Positions 35,389 through 42,929 of a DNA stretch of 64,000 nucleotides are shown here, piece after piece. The position numbers and the translations under genes are program-made. Source of the stretch: Marinobacter sp050379415 (GTDB taxonomy: Bacteria > Pseudomonadota > Gammaproteobacteria > Pseudomonadales > Oleiphilaceae); contig NZ_JBNRLS010000001.1 of assembly GCF_050379415.1 (NCBI RefSeq), positions 62,001 through 126,000 on the forward strand, read 5' to 3'. Each line of letters opens with the position of its first letter. Positions within the stretch are counted from its first letter, which is position 1. Under the pieces are notes generated by a model. It saw nothing but the letters and a program-made list of their open reading frames with translations. It made no database searches and had not been told where the DNA came from.

Positions 35389-35500
35389 GGGCCTTGGCAG
35401 GAGGCTTCTCCCAAAAACCGCTACGAGCACGTCCATGTGCGCTTGTTTCAGGCCATCCTTGGCCTTCAACATTTTTGGGAGAAGCCTCCTGCCAAGGCCC
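35389..35500. repeat. Family B hairpin element, copy 5
   Basis: A 112-bp element with perfect 29-bp arms (35389-35417, 35472-35500) and a 54-nt core of the CTACGAGCACGTCCATGTGC subtype. One core base differs (CCATCCTTGGCC instead of CCATCCATGGCC). It starts 58 bp past the gatB stop. Confidence 0.9.
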
Positions 35501-35558
35501 CGGACAATCGCGAATATTTCTGACAATGCCGGCCTGACTATCCCCGTCGGTCAGATTA

Positions 35559-35670
35559 GCGCGGGTGGGGACGGCTTTCCAAAACTGTGCGGAGCCATGG
35601 ATGGCGGAGCTCAAGCGTCACATGGACGTGCCGCAAGGAGCGTGTTTTGGAAAGCCGTCCCCACCCGTGC
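35559..35670. repeat. Family B hairpin element, copy 6
   Basis: A 112-bp element with 27-bp arms (35559-35585, 35644-35670) that pair fully except for one G.T wobble, and a 58-nt core in the reverse orientation to copies 1 and 4. With copy 5 it fills the 384-bp gap between convergent gatB and rimO; no gene is visible there. Confidence 0.9.
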
Positions 35671-35714
35671 GAGAACTCCCAGCCCGAAAGGCTAGGAGCC
35701 CAAGTCAAACCCAA

Positions 35715-37055
35715 TCACACAAGCCGACCCCATAGATCGTGCTCATCAGCATGCTCCACAACCGCCTGAACAATTTGACCCGGAGCGAGGTCAGTCTCGC
35801 CGTTAAGGTAAACCATGCCGTCAATCTCCGGCGCATCTGCCTTGGAACGACCGATGGCACCTTCCTCGTCCACTTCGTCGATGAGAACGTCGATGGTCTT
35901 GCCGATTTTGGCCTGCAGTCGCGCTGCTGAAATCTCGGCCTGCTTGGCCATGAAACGGGCCAGGCGCTCTTCTTTTACATCCTCGGGGACGGCACCTTCC
36001 AGTTCGTTGGCCCTGGCACCTTCCACCGGACTGTAGGTGAACGCGCCCACGCGATCGAGCTGGGCTTCGTCGAGCCAGTCCAGCAGATACTGGAAATCTT
36101 CCTCGGTTTCGCCCGGGAAGCCGACGATGAAGGTGGAGCGGATAGTCAGTTCCGGACAGATTTCCCGCCACTTCTTGATGCGCTCCAGGGTCTTGCTGTC
36201 ATGGGCCGGGCGTTTCATGGCCTTGAGGACTTTCGGGCTGGCGTGCTGGAACGGGATGTCCAGGTACGGCAGGATCTTGCCTTCGGCCATCAGCGGGATG
36301 ATGTCGTCCACGTGGGGGTACGGGTAGACATAATGAAGGCGAACCCAGACGCCCAATTCACCGAGGGCTTCGCACAGGGCCTGCATCCTGGTCTTCAGCG
36401 GCCTGCCCTGCCAGAAACCCGTGCGGTATTTGATGTCCACGCCGTAGGCGGAGGTGTCCTGGGAGATGACCAGCAACTCCTTCACGCCGGCATCCACCAG
36501 CCGCTTGGCCTCGTCCATCACGTCGCCGATCGGGCGGCTGACCAGGTCGCCGCGCATGGACGGAATAATGCAGAACGTACAGCGGTGGTTACAGCCCTCG
36601 GAAATTTTCAGGTAGGCGTAATGCCGCGGGGTCAGCTTGATGCCCTGGGGCGGAACCAGATCCACGAAAGGGTCGTGTTCTTTCTTCGGGGGCACGTACT
36701 GGTGCACAGCGCCGACGACTTCTTCGTAGGCATGGGGGCCTGAGACGGCCAGGACGCCCGGGTGGGTTTCGCGGATCTTGTCCGCTTCCACGCCCATACA
36801 GCCGGTGACGATAACCTTGCCGTTTTCGTTCATTGCCTCGCCGATGGCATCCAGGGATTCCTGCTTGGCTGCGTCGATGAATCCGCAGGTGTTTACGACC
36901 ACGATGTCGGCGTCGTCATAGGTGGGCACCACATCGTAGCCATCCTGGCGAAGCTGGGTCAGGATGCGTTCGGAGTCCACCAGGGCCTTCGGGCAACCAA
37001 GGCTGATGAAGCCTACTTTGCCGCCAGTGGCGGCCGTTTCAGTTTTGTCGGTCAT
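35715..37055 (-). CDS. rimO: Ribosomal protein S12 methylthiotransferase RimO
   Basis: A 446-residue radical-SAM methylthiotransferase that modifies Asp89 of ribosomal protein S12. N-terminal cluster ligands are C21, C57 and C86; the radical-SAM motif CNHRCTFC gives C155, C159 and C162. A C-terminal TRAM domain (about 380-446) follows. The ATG at 37055 is preferred over a TTG at 37097, although its ribosome site is weak. Its paralogue miaB is also in the window, at 42930. Confidence 0.94.
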   Translation of the reverse strand: MTDKTETAATGGKVGFISLGCPKALVDSERILTQLRQDGYDVVPTYDDADIVVVNTCGFIDAAKQESLDAIGEAMNENGKVIVTGCMGVEADKIRETHPGVLAVSGPHAYEEVVGAVHQYVPPKKEHDPFVDLVPPQGIKLTPRHYAYLKISEGCNHRCTFCIIPSMRGDLVSRPIGDVMDEAKRLVDAGVKELLVISQDTSAYGVDIKYRTGFWQGRPLKTRMQALCEALGELGVWVRLHYVYPYPHVDDIIPLMAEGKILPYLDIPFQHASPKVLKAMKRPAHDSKTLERIKKWREICPELTIRSTFIVGFPGETEEDFQYLLDWLDEAQLDRVGAFTYSPVEGARANELEGAVPEDVKEERLARFMAKQAEISAARLQAKIGKTIDVLIDEVDEEGAIGRSKADAPEIDGMVYLNGETDLAPGQIVQAVVEHADEHDLWGRLV

Positions 37056-37239
37056 AGCGTTTACAGGAATTCCCGGAGCGGCATGTCGCTCCTGCAATGA
37101 ATGAAAGCGCGTAGTTTACCCCAGCTCAGGACCAGACTGCAGCCCGTCCAGGTCGGTGGAAAATACGGACTGGGAGCCAAAACTTTGACGCCCTGACCGG
37201 AAAGACGTCACAAATCTGCCACATCAGGCGTCAGATATC

Positions 37240-37268
37240 TTGCTGTTCACATTTTAAACACATAGAAT
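37240..37268 (+). promoter_or_regulatory. Probable sigma-70 promoter of the PilZ gene
   Basis: TTGCTG at 37240-37245 and TAGAAT at 37263-37268 are separated by 17 bp. They lie 36 bp before the start codon at 37304, with GGAAGGA as the ribosome site. Confidence 0.5.
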
Positions 37269-37272
37269 CATT

Positions 37273-37286
37273 AACACTTAAGTGTT
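37273..37286. promoter_or_regulatory. 14-bp perfect palindrome at the PilZ gene start site
   Basis: AACACTTAAGTGTT begins 5 bp after the putative -10 box, over the expected transcription start. It is followed by a short T-run. Placement suggests an operator; the binding protein is unknown. Confidence 0.45.
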
Positions 37287-37303
37287 TTTTCTGGAAGGAT
37301 TTT

Positions 37304-37768
37304 ATGGGAAAGGCAGCTTCTTTTCAGACCAGTCACGCCAGAAGAGTACGAATGAAAACAACAACGGCGAAACCCAACCTGCGCAACCAACAGCGCGTCG
37401 ATGTCTCTGCGGACATCACCATCGAAAAGCCTGACGGCGAATGCCTGACCTGCGCTGTTGCCAACCTTTCACGCAGCGGGGTGATGATTTCCTGCAGCGA
37501 GAAAGCCGTCCAACAATTGATACCGGACCGGAAAGCTCCTGCTCCCGGTCACTGGATTCCAGTCAAGACGCGCTTTTCCGTTCCCGTTGTGCCCACTCAG
37601 CCGGTCTCTATTATTGCCGAAGGCAGCATCGTCAACATGCGCCGCGTTGCCCGGGACGAGTTCCATCTGGGAATTCAGTTCGCCGAATTCGAAGGCAACG
37701 GCTTCGACTACGTCGACCGTTATGTCTCGCAACTCCTGGCGGATCTTCGCAAGTCCGCCGGAGCCTGA
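37304..37768 (+). CDS. PilZ-domain protein
   Basis: A 154-residue protein that is essentially one PilZ domain. Both c-di-GMP-binding motifs are intact: RxxxR at 27-31 (RNQQR) and NxSxxG at 54-59 (NLSRSG). It therefore probably binds c-di-GMP and works as a cytoplasmic effector; the target is unknown. The start at 37304 has GGAAGGA upstream; an ATG 16 codons later is the alternative. It has its own apparent promoter and no functionally related neighbour: rimO diverges and cysD follows 140 bp later. Confidence 0.88.
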   Translation: MGKAASFQTSHARRVRMKTTTAKPNLRNQQRVDVSADITIEKPDGECLTCAVANLSRSGVMISCSEKAVQQLIPDRKAPAPGHWIPVKTRFSVPVVPTQPVSIIAEGSIVNMRRVARDEFHLGIQFAEFEGNGFDYVDRYVSQLLADLRKSAGA

Positions 37769-37848
37769 GAGACACACTTTCAAGTGCGTTGAATACTGGC
37801 GAACGCTATATTTTTATAGCCTGAAATTCTAGCCAGACTCCTTCTTAT

Positions 37849-37907
37849 GCCATTGCTGGCTCTGTTATAGTTGCAGAACGTAACTGCACAGCCCTCGCCA
37901 GCAATGG
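37849..37907 (+). promoter_or_regulatory. Inverted repeat in the cysD leader
   Basis: GCCATTGCTGG (37849-37859) and CCAGCAATGG (37898-37907) are complementary over 10 bp, and the right arm ends on the base before the cysD start codon. A weaker internal pair, TGCAG and CTGCA, lies between them. No Shine-Dalgarno sequence is visible there, so the structure may influence cysD translation or be a protein site. Confidence 0.5.
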
Positions 37908-38822
37908 ATGATCATGACCACATATAACCTCACGCACCTGAAACAGCTGGAAGCGGAAAGCATCCACATTATCCGGGAAGTGGCCGCCGAGTTTGATAAC
38001 CCGGTGATGCTCTATTCCATCGGAAAAGACTCCGCCGTGATGCTGCATCTGGCCCGCAAAGCATTCTATCCGGGCAAGCCTCCCTTCCCTCTGATGCACG
38101 TCGACACCACCTGGAAATTCCGGGACATGATCGAGTTCCGGGATCGCAAGGTGAAGGAATACGGCCTGGATCTGATCGTGCACATCAACGAGGAAGGTGT
38201 GAAACAAGGCATCGGCCCGTTTACCCACGGCAGCGCCAAGCACACCGATGTGATGAAGACCCAGTCCCTGAAGCAGGCGCTGGACAAGTACAAGTTTGAC
38301 GCCGCGTTCGGCGGTGCCCGCCGGGACGAGGAGAAATCCCGGGCCAAGGAGCGGGTGTATTCGTTCCGGGATGAGCATCACCGCTGGGATCCGAAGAACC
38401 AGCGCCCCGAGCTGTGGAATATCTACAACGGCAAGATCAACAAGGGCGAAAGCATCCGGGTGTTCCCGCTCTCCAACTGGACCGAGCTGGATATCTGGCA
38501 GTACATCTACCTCGAAAACATCGAGATCGTTCCCCTCTACTATGCCGCCAAACGCCCGGTGGTCGAGCGCGATGGCACCCTGATCATGGTGGACGACGAC
38601 CGCATGCCCCTGAAGGAAGGCGAGGAGCCGATGATGAAATCGGTGCGCTTCCGCACCCTCGGCTGCTACCCGCTGACCGGTGCCATTGAATCCGAGGCGG
38701 ACACCCTGCCGGAGATCATCCAGGAGATGCTGCTGGCCACCAGTTCCGAGCGCCAGGGCCGGGTGATTGACCATGACTCCGCGGGATCGATGGAGCAGAA
38801 GAAGCGCGAAGGTTATTTCTGA
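37908..38822 (+). CDS. cysD: Sulfate adenylyltransferase subunit 2
   Basis: A 304-residue CysD, the catalytic N-type PP-loop ATP pyrophosphatase that makes adenosine 5'-phosphosulfate with CysN. The PP-loop is YSIGKDSAVMLHLA and the PAPS-reductase-like fold follows (FGGARRDEEKSRAKER). Full-length. Another ATG two codons downstream could be used. A family A palindrome sits between it and cysN, inside the operon. Confidence 0.96.
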   Translation: MIMTTYNLTHLKQLEAESIHIIREVAAEFDNPVMLYSIGKDSAVMLHLARKAFYPGKPPFPLMHVDTTWKFRDMIEFRDRKVKEYGLDLIVHINEEGVKQGIGPFTHGSAKHTDVMKTQSLKQALDKYKFDAAFGGARRDEEKSRAKERVYSFRDEHHRWDPKNQRPELWNIYNGKINKGESIRVFPLSNWTELDIWQYIYLENIEIVPLYYAAKRPVVERDGTLIMVDDDRMPLKEGEEPMMKSVRFRTLGCYPLTGAIESEADTLPEIIQEMLLATSSERQGRVIDHDSAGSMEQKKREGYF

Positions 38823-38826
38823 AATA

Positions 38827-38856
38827 GGGGTCAGATGAAAGCTTTCATCTGACCCC
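38827..38856. repeat. Family A palindrome inside the cysD-cysN operon
   Basis: A perfect 30-bp copy 4 bp after the cysD stop and 25 bp before the cysN start. In the mRNA it would form a stable hairpin between the two cistrons. Confidence 0.9.
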
Positions 38857-38881
38857 GACTTTACCCCAAAGGTTTCCAAGC

Positions 38882-40540
38882 ATGTCTCACACCTCAGATC
38901 TCATCGCCGAAGACATCCAGGCTTATCTGAAACAGCACGAAAACAAGGAACTGCTGCGCCTGCTGACCTGCGGCAGCGTGGACGACGGCAAGAGCACCCT
39001 GATCGGGCGCCTGCTGCACGACACCAAGATGATCTACGAAGATCACATGGCCAGCCTGAAGAGCGACAGCGCCAAGATGGGCACCACCGGGGAAAAGCTG
39101 GACCTCGCCCTGCTGGTGGATGGCCTCCAGGCGGAGCGGGAACAGGGCATCACCATCGATGTCGCCTACCGCTATTTCTCCACCGACAAGCGCAAGTTCA
39201 TCATCGCCGATACCCCGGGCCATGAGCAGTACACCCGCAACATGGCGACCGGTGCGTCTACCGCACAACTGGCCATCCTGATGATCGACGCCCGCTACGG
39301 TGTGCTGACCCAGACCCGCCGGCATTCCTACATTGCCTCCCTGCTGGGTATCCGGCACATAGTGGTCGCGGTGAACAAGATGGACCTGGTGGATTTCAGC
39401 GAAGAACGTTTCAATGAAATCAAGGACGACTACCTGGCTTTTGCGGCCAAGCTCGGCCTGAAGGACATCCGCTTCGTGCCGATTTCCGCCCTGGAAGGCG
39501 ACAACGTGGTGAACAAGAGCGAGAACACCCCCTGGTTCACCGGCCAGCCTCTAATGGAAATCCTGGAAACCGTCGAGGTCTCCCGGGACAAGAACCTGGA
39601 GCATTTCCGCTTCCCGGTGCAGTACGTCAACCGCCCGGATCTCGATTTCCGGGGCTTTTGCGGCACCATTGCCTCCGGCGTTATCCGCCCCGGCGACAAG
39701 GTCATGGCCCTGCCTTCAAAACGCACCAGCGTGATCAAGGACATCGTCACGTTCGATGGCAGGCTCGAGGAAGCCCATATCGACCAGGCCGTGACCCTGA
39801 CGCTCGAGGACGAGATCGACGTCAGCCGCGGGGACATGCTGGTGAAGGTGGAAGACGAGCCGGAAGTGTCCAACCGGTTCAACGCCAACATCGTCTGGAT
39901 GACTGATGCTCCGCTGGAAACCGGGCGCCTGTACGACATCAAGCTCGGCCCCACGTTCACCTCCGGAACGGTCAAGAAGATCCACCACCAGACCGACGTG
40001 AACACCCTCGAGCAACAGGCCAGCCCGAGCCGCCTGGAGCTGAACGAGATCGGCCTGTGCGAACTGACCCTGAACCAGCCGATCGCATTTGATGCCTACC
40101 AGCGCAACCATGCCACCGGCAGCTTCATCGTTGTCGACCGGCTGACCAACGTGACTGTCGGAGCGGGCATGATCGCCGGCCTGGCGGACGGCTCCGAATC
40201 CCTGGACCCGGTGACCGCAGAAGAGCGCGCACGCCGCCTGGCCCAGAAGCCGGTCATTATTGCCTGCAACGGCAAGCAGGCACCGGCGCTGGCGCTCGCG
40301 GTCGAGCGCGCCCTGTTCGACCAGGGCAAGACTGCTGTGGTGCTGAGCGAAGAGAATGCCGGAGACGCCGACGAACGCCGCCGGACGGCGCAATTGCTGA
40401 CCGCTCATGGGCTGGTTGCAATTGCCGTGAACCTGGGGACTGACATTGCCAATGCGGCGGTGAGTGCCGAGTCTGCGGAGGAGATTCCGGGGGCGGTGCA
40501 GGAACTGGTACAGGGCCTGGTTCGGAGTAAGCGGATCTGA
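38882..40540 (+). CDS. cysN: Sulfate adenylyltransferase subunit 1 with vestigial APS-kinase tail
   Basis: A 552-residue CysN, the EF-Tu-like GTPase that drives sulfate activation with CysD. The P-loop is GSVDDGKST at 31-39, G3 is DTPGHEQYTRN, and NKMD is G4. Residues 456-552 align with the start of a fused CysC (APS kinase), as in CysNC proteins: RALFDQGKTAVVLSEENAGD mirrors RALF..G....LDGDN of APS kinase. The kinase P-loop is replaced by ACNGKQAPAL and the domain stops at about 97 residues instead of about 170. Kinase activity is therefore unlikely; a separate cysC should exist elsewhere. Confidence 0.92.
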   Translation: MSHTSDLIAEDIQAYLKQHENKELLRLLTCGSVDDGKSTLIGRLLHDTKMIYEDHMASLKSDSAKMGTTGEKLDLALLVDGLQAEREQGITIDVAYRYFSTDKRKFIIADTPGHEQYTRNMATGASTAQLAILMIDARYGVLTQTRRHSYIASLLGIRHIVVAVNKMDLVDFSEERFNEIKDDYLAFAAKLGLKDIRFVPISALEGDNVVNKSENTPWFTGQPLMEILETVEVSRDKNLEHFRFPVQYVNRPDLDFRGFCGTIASGVIRPGDKVMALPSKRTSVIKDIVTFDGRLEEAHIDQAVTLTLEDEIDVSRGDMLVKVEDEPEVSNRFNANIVWMTDAPLETGRLYDIKLGPTFTSGTVKKIHHQTDVNTLEQQASPSRLELNEIGLCELTLNQPIAFDAYQRNHATGSFIVVDRLTNVTVGAGMIAGLADGSESLDPVTAEERARRLAQKPVIIACNGKQAPALALAVERALFDQGKTAVVLSEENAGDADERRRTAQLLTAHGLVAIAVNLGTDIANAAVSAESAEEIPGAVQELVQGLVRSKRI

Positions 40541-40544
40541 AAGT

Positions 40545-40557
40545 GGGGTCTGACCCC
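40545..40557. repeat. Collapsed family A palindrome
   Basis: GGGGTCTGACCCC, 13 bp, keeps both family A termini but has lost the inner arms and loop. It lies 4 bp after the cysN stop, the usual site for this family. It looks like a deletion product of a 30-bp copy. Confidence 0.7.
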
Positions 40558-40594
40558 AAGTTCACGCCACCCCCACCGCTTCCCACCACAAGTT

Positions 40595-40636
40595 GCTACA
40601 ATGCACAGCCCCGAGCGGCGCGCCGCCCTCGGGGCT
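40595..40636 (+). promoter_or_regulatory. Extended -10 and leader hairpin of the ndpA-like gene
   Basis: An extended -10 (TGCTACAAT; TACAAT at 40597-40602) is followed after 4 bp by a GC-rich hairpin, AGCCCCGAG...CTCGGGGCT (40607-40636), with a short TTTG after it. No -35 box is evident. The hairpin would be at the very 5' end of the mRNA, 31 bp before the start codon. Confidence 0.45.
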
Positions 40637-40667
40637 TTGTCGTTCATCAATCGGGGAACAACACACC

Positions 40668-41684
40668 ATGGCCATCAAACACCTACGCACCGCCTTTGCC
40701 AGCCAGTACCAGCCGGGCCAGCCCGCGCGCCTCAACAGCGGCGAGGCCCTGCAGGAACCCGGTGGCGATTACGAGGCCCTGCATAAGCAGATGAAGCGCC
40801 TGTTCAACAGCAAACCGGGCAAGAAGTACGGCCGTTTCTCCGAAGACCTGGGCGAATGTCCGTTCAGCAGCTGGCTCAAGGATTACCGGGAAGACAAGCA
40901 GAGCTTCGGCGCCATGACCGACCGCCTGTTCGGCCAGTGGCAGGAGCTGCTCACCGGTTGCCAGGAAGAATTCGACGGCCACCTGATGATCGTCCACGAA
41001 GCTTTGGCCGACGCCGAGGTGGTCTACCTGCTGATCCTCGAGACTGACAGCGCCATGCGCTTTGACGGCAACCAGGTCCTCGACGCCACCGACGTGCTCA
41101 GTCTGTCACGGCTGAACCTGGCCGTTCGCATCGAGCTGGATGACTGGCTGGGTGAGAACGGCAGTGAAAACTACCTCACCCTCGTCCACGGCCGCGGCAC
41201 CGGCGAGCCCGGCGAACTGTTCATCCGCCTGAGTGGCTTCACCAACAACGTGGACGTGGAAAAGGAAACCATGACCTTCCTGGACGCCGTGGAAGCCTTC
41301 GCCAAGACCTCCGAACCGGAAAAAGCCGGCGAAGTCCGCTCCCGCGCCTACGAATTCTGCAAGGAACAGCATGCCCTCGGCGAGCCGGTGGAGATCGAGG
41401 CCCTGTCCGGCTACCTGGATGAGAACGAGCCCCAGCGCTTCAAGGAATTCGCCAGCCAGAATGCGGAAGTGCCGGAAACCGGGGTGTTGCATCCGGACCA
41501 TCGTAAAGTGAAGAAACTGGTGCGTATTGCCGGGTCTGGTGGCGGGATGAGTGTGTCGTTTTCCTCGGACCTGGTGAATCAGGCGGTCTATTACGACCGG
41601 GACAAGGATGCGCTGACGATTACCCGTTTGCCCAAGGCGCTGCGGGAGCAGTTGCAGCGGTATCTGGAGGCTCGGGAGGAGTAA
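40668..41684 (+). CDS. ndpA: Nucleoid-associated protein NdpA/YejK
   Basis: A 338-residue member of the 37-kDa nucleoid-associated (NdpA, YejK) family, thought to bind DNA and affect chromosome organisation and topology. Landmarks are FSEDLGECPFSSWLKDY (about 60-76), VYLLILETDSAMRFDG and the YFSS-like C-terminal VYYDRDKDALTI segment. The ATG at 40668 has GGGGA upstream; an earlier in-frame ATG lies before the leader hairpin and is unlikely. Monocistronic. Confidence 0.88.
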   Translation: MAIKHLRTAFASQYQPGQPARLNSGEALQEPGGDYEALHKQMKRLFNSKPGKKYGRFSEDLGECPFSSWLKDYREDKQSFGAMTDRLFGQWQELLTGCQEEFDGHLMIVHEALADAEVVYLLILETDSAMRFDGNQVLDATDVLSLSRLNLAVRIELDDWLGENGSENYLTLVHGRGTGEPGELFIRLSGFTNNVDVEKETMTFLDAVEAFAKTSEPEKAGEVRSRAYEFCKEQHALGEPVEIEALSGYLDENEPQRFKEFASQNAEVPETGVLHPDHRKVKKLVRIAGSGGGMSVSFSSDLVNQAVYYDRDKDALTITRLPKALREQLQRYLEAREE

Positions 41685-41694
41685 AGGTGAAGCT

Positions 41695-41860
41695 GGGGTC
41701 AGATGAAGGTTTTCATCAGACCCCTGAGTCGGATCGCAGCCTTGGGGGTTAGGTCGGGGTCTGAAGAACGCCTTCTTCTGACCCCTTTTTAGCGGCTTAG
41801 CGGCTTAGCGGCGGAGTCTGGTTTGAAAATGGGGTCAGATGAAGGTTTTCATCAGACCCC
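41695..41860. repeat. Three family A palindromes in alternating orientation
   Basis: Copies lie at 41695-41724 (A.A), 41756-41785 (T.T) and 41831-41860 (A.A). Between the last two, the 8-mer AGCGGCTT recurs in tandem at 41791-41813, a small slippage repeat. The cluster separates convergent ndpA and trmH. Confidence 0.9.
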
Positions 41861-41878
41861 AGCGTTGTGACCCCGACG

Positions 41879-42580
41879 TTACGCCAGGTGCGGGTGCCGC
41901 TGCTTGCGCACTTCCTTCATCCACCCCACCCCGTCAACCAGCTCCCCGGTCTCAGGATCGATGGGCGGGTACGGCAGGTTGCGGTCATCGCAGTAGCGCT
42001 TCACCGTCGGCTGACACCAGCAGAACAACAGGCGGTTATACTCCTCGTCCGGCAGCCGCCGCTGCTCGAACATCCCCGCCAGCTTCCGCTGCCGCTGGGC
42101 CTCGGAGAGGATAATGGCGCAGGCCGAAGACACGTTCAGGGACTCCACCATCCCCATCATCGGGATCACAATATGCTCATCCGCCTGATCCGCCGCGGAG
42201 GAACTCACCCCGTCTACCTCGTTACCCATGATCACCGTACACGGCACCGTGTAATCCACCTCCCGGAAATCCACCGCCCGGTCGGATAGCTGAGCCGCAT
42301 ACAGCTTGTGCCCCTGCGCCTTCAGGTCCGCCACCGCATTATCCATCGTCGGATGGGTGTGGGTGGTCACCCAGTTGTAACTGCCACCGGCGGTCTTCCG
42401 GAACGCCCGGAAACCTTCCTTCGGCCAGACCACGTGCATGTTGGCCAGGCCAAAAGCATCGCAGGAGCGGATAATCGCCGACAGGTTTCGGGGTTTATGG
42501 ACCTGATCGGTCAGGACGCGAAGATCCGGTTGTCGGGTGTTCAGGGTTTGTTTGATTCGGGCGAGGCGTTCAGGAGTCAT
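41879..42580 (-). CDS. trmH: tRNA (guanosine-18-2'-O)-methyltransferase
   Basis: A 233-residue SPOUT methyltransferase that methylates G18 in the D-loop of tRNA. Motif 1 is PRNLSAIIRSCDAFG, motif 2 is VIMGNEVDGVSSS and motif 3 is IPMMGMVESLNVSSACAIIL. The long C-terminal extension (LAGMFEQRRLPDEEYNRLLF) is typical of TrmH. Full-length. It diverges from miaB; the 349-bp gap between them contains a family B element. Confidence 0.94.
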   Translation of the reverse strand: MTPERLARIKQTLNTRQPDLRVLTDQVHKPRNLSAIIRSCDAFGLANMHVVWPKEGFRAFRKTAGGSYNWVTTHTHPTMDNAVADLKAQGHKLYAAQLSDRAVDFREVDYTVPCTVIMGNEVDGVSSSAADQADEHIVIPMMGMVESLNVSSACAIILSEAQRQRKLAGMFEQRRLPDEEYNRLLFCWCQPTVKRYCDDRNLPYPPIDPETGELVDGVGWMKEVRKQRHPHLA

Positions 42581-42654
42581 GTTTGTTCAAATGGTTTGTT
42601 TCCGGTTGCCGGATTTACCGGGGACTATCCGACCTGGGCTACTCCGAGGTATGG

Positions 42655-42766
42655 GGATGGCTTGGGGACAGGCTTTCCAAAACTGTGCGGAGCCATGGAT
42701 GGCGGAGCTCAAGCGCCACAGGGACGTGCTTGAGCGGGTTTTGGAAAGCCTGTCCCCAAGCCATCC
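42655..42766. repeat. Family B hairpin element, copy 7
   Basis: A 112-bp element with perfect 29-bp arms (42655-42683, 42738-42766) and a 54-nt core in the same orientation as copy 6. The core has lost four bases relative to copy 6 (GTGCTTGAGCGG instead of GTGCCGCAAGGAGCGT). It lies between divergent trmH and miaB. Confidence 0.9.
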
Positions 42767-42848
42767 TTGCACCAGAGGCCAACGGATAATACCACATAGA
42801 AACTAGCAACAAGCCGAGACAATGGTGGTTGAAGAATAATCACCCCGT

Positions 42849-42854
42849 TATAAT
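42849..42854 (+). promoter_or_regulatory. Possible -10 box for miaB
   Basis: A consensus TATAAT 75 bp before the miaB start codon, just outside family B copy 7. The best -35 resemblance, TTGAAG at 42829-42834, is spaced only 14 bp away, so the promoter is tentative. Confidence 0.4.
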
Positions 42855-42929
42855 ACCCAGTTCCTTTTTGCTAGCGCCCCGCACAAACCACCAGTCCCGG
42901 CGCAACATCCACCAGATCACGTGAGAACC

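Noticed and set aside
35389..35670. Family B elements as integron attC sites
   Set aside because: They lack the GTTRRRY/RYYYAAC core sites, the arms are fully paired without the extrahelical bases of attC, and neighbouring genes are housekeeping.
42537..42806. Small open frames across family B elements (also near 3144-3557, 31770-31967, 35276-35695, 62101-62210)
   Set aside because: They mirror the palindromic core in several frames and on both strands, as a palindrome must, and show no protein family features.
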